This document shows, piece after piece, positions 50,381-52,589 of a stretch of 52,589 bases of DNA; position 1 is the stretch's first letter, and each line of letters begins with the position of its first letter. Made by a program: the position numbers and the translations under genes. The stretch comes from MGIIb-Q1 sp964342465. Lineage in GTDB: Archaea; Thermoplasmatota; Poseidoniia; Poseidoniales; Thalassarchaeaceae. The stretch spans positions 1 to 52,589 of the forward strand of contig CAYFFQ010000015.1 in assembly GCA_964342465.1 (NCBI GenBank), read 5' to 3'. The notes beneath the pieces are model-generated. The model was not told the origin of the DNA, searched no databases, and saw only the letters and a list, made by a program, of their open reading frames with translations.

Positions 50381-52048
50381 TCACAAGCCGCGGTTCAATT
50401 TCTTCAGAAGTGCATCCGCGGCATCAAGTTTGGATTTCACCCTCTCGCTCTCACTCTCTTCTCCCGCGCTGGACGCTGCGGGGTCGACTTCAGGAACTCT
50501 TCTGCCCATCTTGACCAGCACCTCCTTCATCGAATCGACCACCTCAGCGACCTTTTCATGGTCGAGTGAGATGCTCGAGGGTAGAGCAGGGATGTCCTCG
50601 GCACTGACATAGCCCATCTCGGCAGCGAGAATACCAGCCGCAGCGAGCAGTCTTGGCCTCACTTCAGGGTGGTTCGCATCCCATCCCCTCCTCTCAAGGA
50701 ACCTTACTAGGAGAGCGTGCTGAGTGGGGCCGAACTCTCCCTCCGCATTTCGTACGATGGTTTCCACGACCCTCTCGAATGCTTCCATCTGGGTCTCCAC
50801 CTTGGAAAGTTGAGCGACGCCTTCAGGGGTTACTTCACTGCTGTTGCGATAGAGCATTTCCAGCGCACGGTGGCGGCGAGCGGTGACCGGGTCCAATTCG
50901 GCTTCGCTCGCCCTGAGCGAGACCTGCAGGTCGAACAGACCGTGGATGCGGCCGCTGATGGCCACCATTTCCAAGTCCAATCCGGCATCGCGCGCTCTGT
51001 TCTCGAACTCGATGCGAGCTGCTGGAATGTCGCCACCACACCTCTCAAGTATTTCATCAAGGTGACCGAGCAGGCTATTCCTCTCATCCTCCAACTGGCG
51101 CAGAGCCCGTTTCTCTTTCCATGAACCAGGCAATGCACCGCGGGCGCTATCTTCCTTCTGCTTGAGTTTTATCATCTGGTGCAATTCCTCAAGAATACGC
51201 TCTCTCACGACAGCATGTTCAATTCCGAATCCGAGCCTCCCCAAATCCTCAATGAAGGCTGATACATCATCCGAGTCCTGCTCCTTTCCAATCAGCAGAA
51301 ATTCCCTCAGATGGCTGGTCAATTCCGCCCTTCTTGCCTGTAGGCGGACAAGTGCTTCCCCTCCGCCTTCATCAAGTGTCACCATCGACTCCAACGGAAC
51401 CTCAGTCTCCCCCTCGTATTCTGCCACGGTTGGAAGTTCCTCCCAAGACTGTGAATCACCCTCCATCTCCTCGGCCACCAAAATGGGAGGTTCGACCGGT
51501 TGAAGGAGTGATTCAACCGCGGGTGCCATCACCTCACTCTCGGTAGTACTCACTTTCTTGGCGGAAGTTGTCAAGGCACTGCGCTTGCCGGTTCTCAGGC
51601 TCTTCTTGACCCTTCCCCAACCACCCTCCTGTGATGAGAGCACTCCTGCCACCCTCCCGAGCAATGTGTTCTTGTCTCCCGACCTTTTCAGCCCGAGTGA
51701 AACGCAGAGGGCGTGAAGTTCATCTTTCGACGCCGCGCCTATCTGACTGACATTGAGTGTCTTCGGGTCGGCGTTTAGGTGGAGCCAGAGGCGTTGATGC
51801 TTCTCCTTCTTGGAACCGGATTTCTTGATACCGAAGATTCCGAGGATTTCCGTCAACTCCTCATTCTGGAGGTTTTTCAGAGCGTCATCAGAGAGGTCTA
51901 TCTCGTGTAAAACGAGATTCTGAATGAGTCTTGCACGCAGTTGCTCGACATTTCCTGTTTTTGGCAGGTCTTCGGCTGATGCAATCTCCTTCAAGTCTGC
52001 GAGTTTCGCCTGAAACAACGAGTTCAACAGACCTTCATCTATGGTCAA
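50381..52048 (-). CDS. Protein with three SAP-like motifs and coiled coil, function unknown
   Basis: 555 residues from TTG 52048 (AAAGGTGA about 8 nt upstream). GTG/ATG starts at 52180/52177 are in frame, but the extra 43 residues look non-coding. Three consecutive SAP-like helix-turn-helix units occur near the N-terminus: KLADLKEIASAEDLPKTGN, LTEILGIFGIKKSGSKKEK and LHALCVSLGLKRSGDKNT. SAP motifs usually bind DNA. A low-complexity acidic segment follows, then a helical region of charged, coiled-coil character (LQARRAELTSHLREFL; EKRALRQLEDERNSLLGHLDEIL). No enzyme motif seen. A nucleoid or replication role is inference. Confidence 0.6.
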   Translation of the reverse strand: MTIDEGLLNSLFQAKLADLKEIASAEDLPKTGNVEQLRARLIQNLVLHEIDLSDDALKNLQNEELTEILGIFGIKKSGSKKEKHQRLWLHLNADPKTLNVSQIGAASKDELHALCVSLGLKRSGDKNTLLGRVAGVLSSQEGGWGRVKKSLRTGKRSALTTSAKKVSTTESEVMAPAVESLLQPVEPPILVAEEMEGDSQSWEELPTVAEYEGETEVPLESMVTLDEGGGEALVRLQARRAELTSHLREFLLIGKEQDSDDVSAFIEDLGRLGFGIEHAVVRERILEELHQMIKLKQKEDSARGALPGSWKEKRALRQLEDERNSLLGHLDEILERCGGDIPAARIEFENRARDAGLDLEMVAISGRIHGLFDLQVSLRASEAELDPVTARRHRALEMLYRNSSEVTPEGVAQLSKVETQMEAFERVVETIVRNAEGEFGPTQHALLVRFLERRGWDANHPEVRPRLLAAAGILAAEMGYVSAEDIPALPSSISLDHEKVAEVVDSMKEVLVKMGRRVPEVDPAASSAGEESESERVKSKLDAADALLKKLNRGL

Positions 52049-52214
52049 GCCCCATTCACCTTTACCGCTCTCACCGCTTTTCAAACATCTATGTTGCGCT
52101 TCGGATGGGTGGTAAAGTGATGGTTCGTGAGGCAGTCGATTGACGCCGACAACTGTCGCAAGGTCCACTCTGGCCATCACACACTCGATGGTTGGTGAGT
52201 GAGTGCTACCGACG

Positions 52215-52455
52215 GTGAAAACGAGTGCAAGTGGGGGGTGTCAATTTGTCGTGAAGGAACTCATCGGCCAGATTCTGGACATTGTGAAAACGAGTGCGGG
52301 TGGAGGGGTGTCGATTTATCGTGAAGGAACTCATCGCCCCGTTTCTGGATGTTGTGAAAACGAGTGCGGGTGGAGGGGTGTCGATTTATCGTGAAGGAAC
52401 TCATCGCCCCGTTTCTGGATGTTGTGAAAACGAGTGCGGGTGGGGGGTGTCGATT
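52215..52455. repeat. 69-70-bp tandem repeat
   Basis: GTGAAAACGAGTGC begins at 52215, 52284, 52354 and 52424 (spacings 69, 70, 70). The two middle copies are identical over the whole unit, while the first is more diverged. It fills the space upstream of the SAP-protein gene. Confidence 0.95.
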
Positions 52456-52460
52456 CAATC

Positions 52461-52589
52461 GAAGTGGCTATGAGAATGCTTCCATAAATGCGCGGTGAAC
52501 CAGTTGCAGGGGTTCAGACCGGTTCAGCAGAAGTGGCTATGAGAATGAGTCCATAAATCCGCGGTGAAACAGTTGCAGGGGTTCAGACC
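52461..52589. repeat. 69-bp tandem repeat at the window end
   Basis: GAAGTGGCTATGAGAATG begins at 52461 and 52530 (period 69) and each copy ends CAGGGGTTCAGACC. The array is unrelated in sequence to the one immediately to its left and is cut by the end of the window. No gene was seen after 52181. Confidence 0.9.

Noticed and set aside
1..52589. Tandem arrays as CRISPR
   Set aside because: The whole unit repeats with small drift; there are no unique spacers between short constant repeats, each array has its own sequence, and no cas gene is present.
1..52589. Transposons or insertion sequences as the source of repeats
   Set aside because: No transposase, no terminal inverted repeats with target duplications, and no sequence shared between loci.

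Overview
The window looks like a piece of a planktonic Marine Group II euryarchaeote (Poseidoniales). Several things point that way. The archaeal information-processing genes are eL10/L10e, eS6/S6e, aIF2 gamma with a PIN nuclease next to it, Dph2 and Orc1/Cdc6. There is a complete A-type ATPase operon in the order H-I-K-E-C-F-A-B-D, and an archaeal lipid set (class II HMG-CoA reductase, prenyl diphosphate synthase, geranylgeranyl reductase). These sit with bacterial-type mesophile genes (mutS-mutL, smc-scpA-scpB, nadB) and large membrane or propeller proteins of unknown role. The assignment rests on gene content only; no rRNA or tRNA gene was found here.

Layout: 1-7.5 kb holds aroA, a broken sirtuin fragment, and mutS-mutL on the minus strand. 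7.5-10 kb has an EamA transporter and a membrane-anchored propeller protein. 10-12.6 kb is a plus-strand operon rpl10e-hpt-dph2. 12.9-15.6 kb on the minus strand has rps6e, aif2g, a PIN nuclease and a winged-helix regulator. 15.7-20.7 kb has orc1/cdc6 converging on a coupled three-gene operon: an Orc-like AAA protein with a degenerate ATPase site, a propeller protein and a DUF357 protein. 20.7-22.3 kb has a palindrome-rich intergenic region and HMG-CoA reductase. 22.7-28.5 kb is the condensin operon smc-scpA-scpB. 29-36 kb has a zinc-ribbon membrane protein, nadB, a panE-like reductase and a large membrane protein related to site-2 proteases. 36.8-45.8 kb is the A-ATPase operon. 46-50.3 kb has a UbiE-like methyltransferase, geranylgeranyl reductase, prenyl synthase and a HemC-like protein. 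50.4-52 kb has a SAP-repeat protein.

The most striking feature is not a gene. Almost every intergenic space of about 150 bp or more carries a short tandem repeat array of 1.4 to 5 copies with a period close to 70 bp (mostly 59-72 bp; also 87, 88 = 2 x 44, and 245 bp). Each array has its own unrelated sequence. At several loci the repeated unit includes the last bases of the neighbouring coding sequence (aroA, mutL, the DUF357 gene, panE, scpA, probably the geranylgeranyl reductase). All three 100-N gaps fall inside such arrays. Copies differ by point changes, which argues against simple assembly duplication, but long reads are needed to be certain.

Transcription signals agree with a mix of near-leaderless monocistronic genes (TATA boxes about 26-30 bp before the expected transcript start, close to the start codon) and Shine-Dalgarno-led genes inside operons (GGAGG before atpB, atpE and atpK).
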